Shown here one piece after another: positions 61,159 to 64,000 of a stretch of 64,000 nucleotides of DNA. Position numbers and translations under genes: made by a program. How positions within the stretch are numbered: the first letter of the stretch is position 1; each line of letters starts with the position of its first letter. Below the pieces are notes generated by a model, which saw only the letters and a program-made list of their open reading frames with translations, made no database searches and had not been told where the DNA came from. The stretch lies in NCBI RefSeq assembly GCF_035317345.1, contig NZ_JAYKTU010000007.1; one strand, written 5' to 3'. The DNA comes from Cellvibrio fontiphilus (lineage in GTDB: Bacteria; Pseudomonadota; Gammaproteobacteria; Pseudomonadales; Cellvibrionaceae).

Positions 61159-63999
61159 TCAGACCTTTTGATAGTGGTAAGCGTAATACACCACCGGAAT
61201 CACCACCAAAGTCAGTAGTGTGGACACCAGCAGACCAAAAATCAGACTTACCGCAAGGCCACCAAAAATCGGGTCGTCGAGGATAAAGAAGCCGCCCATC
61301 ATGGCTGCCAAGGCAGTCAGGCCAATAGGCAGGGCGCGTACCGCGGCGGCGCTGATGGTAGCGTCCTCCAGCGATTTACCGCTGCGCACTTCTTGCTGGA
61401 TAAAGTCCACCAGCAAAATAGAGTTGCGCACAATAATGCCCGCTAGCGCAATCATGCCGATCATGCTGGGTGCCGTGAATTGCTGCCCAAGCAATGCGTG
61501 TCCGGGCATGATGCCGATCAGCGTCAGTGGTATGGGTGCCATAATAATCAGTGGCACCGAGTAGCTTTTGAACATACCCACCACCAGCAAATAAATCATT
61601 ACCAGCCCCACCGAGTAGGCGATGCCCATGTCGCGAAAGGTATCCAGCGTGACTTGTAATTCGCCGTCCCATTTCAGGCTCCAGTTGACCGGATTCTCGG
61701 GTTGTGAATTCAAGAATTGGTCAATGAACTGTCCATTATTGGTTTGGTCATCAATCGGGGTTGCTGCGATGCGTTGATAAATCGCGGCCAAGCCATAGAG
61801 CGGGCTGTCGGTTTCACCGGCGACATCGCCCAGTACATAGACTACGGGCAGCAAATCTTTGTGATGAATAGTTTGCTGGCGCTGGCTTTCAATGACCTGA
61901 GTGAGTTCAGCCAGTGCGATAAGTTTGCCGTTTTGGGCGCGTACCTTAATGGCGAGGACTCGCTCAAGGCTGTCCTTTTCACCGGCAGGCAACTCCAGGC
62001 GCAGCGGCAGGGCGACTTTGGCATTGGCGCTGTGCAGATAGGCGGCATCTTCACCCGCGAGAGCGGTGCGAATCGCATTGGCAATGGTTGTTTGATCCAC
62101 GCCCAAACGTGCGGCGCGGGCGCGATCCACCGCAATTAACCAGCGGGTTTGCGGCGCTTCGATGGTATCGTCCACATCCACTATATCGGGTGTGGCTTCA
62201 AACGCAGCGCGCACCGCTTTGGCAACCTCGATCTGGCGTTGATAATTCATACCGTAAACCTCGGCAACCAAGGGTGATAACACCGGCGGGCCGGGCGGTA
62301 CTTCCACCACTTTGACATTGGCATTCATCGCCTTGGCGGTGTTCGCCAACAATTCGCGCGCGGCGAGGGCAATTTCGTGGCTTTTGCGCTGGCGCAGATT
62401 TTTATCCAGCAGGTTCACCTGAATCTCGCCCATGTGCGGTGCGCGGCGCAAATAATTCTGCCGCACCAAGCCATTGAAATTAATCGGTGCAGAAGTGCCT
62501 GCATACAATTGGTAGTCGGTGACTTCGGGAATGGTTTCCAATTTATCGGCGAGTGCTTGTAACACTTTTTGGGTATTTTCCAACGGCGTACCTTCGGGCA
62601 TATCCACCACAATCTGGAATTCACTTTTGTTGTCAAAGGGCAACATTTTTAGCATTACCGCTTGCACCACCACCAAGCCGATAGAGGCGGCAATTAACGC
62701 GAGAATTCCACCCAGTAACCAAAGCCGCGCTTTTTTTCCTGCCTCGCGCTGTAATAGTGGCGTCATTATGCGAGTAAAAAACGGCAGGAATTTATTGCTG
62801 TGACTCTGTGTTTCTTCGCCGCTGTTTGCTGCTGTGTGATCCACCTTGGCAAATAAACGGCGATACAACCAGGGCGTAAACATAAACGCCACGGCGAGGG
62901 AAATTAGCATGCCGGTGGAGGCGTTAATCGGAATGGGCAGCATATAAGGCCCCATCAAACCGCTCACAAACGCCATAGGCAAGAGTGCAGCAATTACCGT
63001 AAAAGTGGCGAGAATAGTGGGGCCACCCACTTCATCCACCGCGCGTGGAATCGCTTCATTGAGTGATAATTTTCCCTGGCTCATATGGCGATGAATATTC
63101 TCGACTACAACGATGGCGTCATCCACCAAAATGCCGATGGAAAAAATCAGTGCAAATAGCGATACGCGGTTGAGCGTAAAACCCCAAGCCCATGAAGCAA
63201 ACAGGGTGATGGCGAGGGTCACAATCACCGCCGCGCCCACCACAACCGCTTCGCGTTTGCCCAGCGCAAGCAGCACCAGAATAATCACCGAGAGGGTGGC
63301 GAAAACGAGTTTTTTAATCAGCGTTTGCGCTTTGTCTTCTGCCGTTGCGCCGTAGTTGCGGGTGACATCCAGTTGGATGGCATCCGGCACACTGATTCCG
63401 CGTAATTGTTCAACGCGCGCGATGACTTGCTCTGCGACATCCACCGCATTTTCACCCGGCTTCTTAGCGATAGATAACGTAATTGCGGGATATCGGCCGC
63501 TATTTTTTTTGTTAGTTGTTGTCGATGCAGAACCAAAACCATGAGTGACATATTGACTGGGTTGATCGGCACCCAAACTCACGCTCGCCACATCGCGCAA
63601 AAATACCGGCGCGCCTTGGTAAACACCCACCACTAAGTCGGCCACTTCTTCAGCGGTTAATAAGAAAGTACCGGCTTGCACCAACATTTCGCGGTTGTCG
63701 CTTACTATGGAACCGGCAGCTTGTGAGCTGTTGGCAGCACCCAGTGCACGGCGTAAATCATCCAGCGCCAAGCCAAAAGCCGCCATGCGTTCAGGGTCAA
63801 ATAAAATGCGCAGGGCTTTATCGGCACCGCCAATAATGTCTATATCGCGCGTGCCGGGAACACGTTGCAATTGGGTTTGTAATTCGCGCGCAACGCTGAG
63901 CAAATCGCTATTGGTTGTTGCGGTATTTTTGCTCCATAGAGTGAGCGCGACTATGGGCACATCGTCTATGCCCTTGGGTTTAATCAGCGGTTGGCCGAC
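61159..63999 (-). CDS. RND family efflux permease, 5' end cut by window edge
   Basis: About 946 C-terminal residues are visible; the gene enters from the right edge. It has the RND transmembrane core, with SIGILVDDAIVVVENIHRHM (two aspartates of the proton relay) and a second-half GIIVRNSILLVDF motif, and two large periplasmic loops. The type is the multidrug/acriflavin-resistance branch; it lacks clear marks of a heavy-metal CzcA pump. The first 100 or so residues and any membrane-fusion partner gene lie beyond the window. The stop is followed by the repeat cluster. Confidence 0.92.
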   Translation of the reverse strand, partial: VGQPLIKPKGIDDVPIVALTLWSKNTATTNSDLLSVARELQTQLQRVPGTRDIDIIGGADKALRILFDPERMAAFGLALDDLRRALGAANSSQAAGSIVSDNREMLVQAGTFLLTAEEVADLVVGVYQGAPVFLRDVASVSLGADQPSQYVTHGFGSASTTTNKKNSGRYPAITLSIAKKPGENAVDVAEQVIARVEQLRGISVPDAIQLDVTRNYGATAEDKAQTLIKKLVFATLSVIILVLLALGKREAVVVGAAVIVTLAITLFASWAWGFTLNRVSLFALIFSIGILVDDAIVVVENIHRHMSQGKLSLNEAIPRAVDEVGGPTILATFTVIAALLPMAFVSGLMGPYMLPIPINASTGMLISLAVAFMFTPWLYRRLFAKVDHTAANSGEETQSHSNKFLPFFTRIMTPLLQREAGKKARLWLLGGILALIAASIGLVVVQAVMLKMLPFDNKSEFQIVVDMPEGTPLENTQKVLQALADKLETIPEVTDYQLYAGTSAPINFNGLVRQNYLRRAPHMGEIQVNLLDKNLRQRKSHEIALAARELLANTAKAMNANVKVVEVPPGPPVLSPLVAEVYGMNYQRQIEVAKAVRAAFEATPDIVDVDDTIEAPQTRWLIAVDRARAARLGVDQTTIANAIRTALAGEDAAYLHSANAKVALPLRLELPAGEKDSLERVLAIKVRAQNGKLIALAELTQVIESQRQQTIHHKDLLPVVYVLGDVAGETDSPLYGLAAIYQRIAATPIDDQTNNGQFIDQFLNSQPENPVNWSLKWDGELQVTLDTFRDMGIAYSVGLVMIYLLVVGMFKSYSVPLIIMAPIPLTLIGIMPGHALLGQQFTAPSMIGMIALAGIIVRNSILLVDFIQQEVRSGKSLEDATISAAAVRALPIGLTALAAMMGGFFILDDPIFGGLAVSLIFGLLVSTLLTLVVIPVVYYAYHYQKV

Positions 64000-64000
64000 G

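Noticed and set aside
61077..61286. Plus-strand open frame through the C/G-rich repeats
   Set aside because: It is made of repeat sequence and the antisense of the RND gene end.
1..64000. CRISPR arrays, insertion sequences, prophage or toxin-antitoxin modules
   Set aside because: No regularly spaced repeats, transposase, integrase or phage-type genes were seen in any part of the window.

Overview
The window looks like a chromosomal segment of a free-living gammaproteobacterium. The best fit by gene content and protein style is the Cellvibrio/Cellvibrionaceae group, but this is inferred by eye and not by a database search. The supporting clues are the order alaS-lysC-csrA-tRNA-Ser(GCU) (a Pseudomonas-like arrangement), rnhB-dnaE-accA, a bepA gene divergent from a TusA-like gene, an Entner-Doudoroff cluster, a GH84 enzyme, and moderate GC content. 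Almost all of it is ordinary core genome. I see no insertion sequence, integrase, prophage or CRISPR array.

Layout. 1-5.9 kb: end of rnhB, dnaE, a two-CBS-domain protein and accA, closed by a bidirectional terminator. 5.9-10.2 kb (minus strand): YgiQ-type radical SAM protein, periplasmic rhodanese, an unrecognised membrane protein, a DUF3820 protein and the SUI1-like yciH. 10.3-14.1 kb: serine hydrolase, slyX and a PAS-GGDEF-EAL protein. 14.1-19.1 kb: the periplasmic protease bepA (minus), a TusA-like sulfur carrier and a pitrilysin-like M16 protease. 19.1-23.9 kb: pyruvate dehydrogenase aceE and aceF, with a palindromic candidate operator and a strong hairpin between the genes. 24-33.7 kb: small metabolic genes (lipoprotein esterase, VanZ-like, mobA, pdxH, quinone oxidoreductase, CoA-transferase, DUF1653, tadA, ppnN, carboxylesterase, cytoplasmic GH84).

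34.2-43.4 kb is a compact central-carbon cluster, all on the plus strand: pgi, edd, zwf, pgl, eda, gap, pyk. Together they convert glucose 6-phosphate through the Entner-Doudoroff pathway to pyruvate and glyceraldehyde 3-phosphate, with the first lower-glycolysis step and pyruvate kinase included. Terminators after edd, eda and pyk divide it into transcription units, and a near-consensus sigma-70 promoter lies about 370 bases before pgi.

43.5-52.5 kb: an M23 family protein with an altered metal-site motif, a Trm112-like protein, alaS, lysC (with a probable internal start for a beta subunit), csrA, tRNA-Ser, and valS on the minus strand. 52.7-61 kb is a cell-envelope glycan locus. It has a Stealth-type sugar-phosphate transferase on the plus strand, facing a six-gene minus-strand run: a DUF6165 protein, heptosyltransferase waaC, a YejM/PbgA-like membrane protein, two glycosyltransferases, and a 718-residue protein. 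That protein joins an LPS-core-type kinase to a glycoside-hydrolase-like barrel whose usual acid/base glutamate seems to be missing. It is the most unusual protein in the window. The window ends with a C/G-rich repeat cluster and a truncated RND efflux pump gene.
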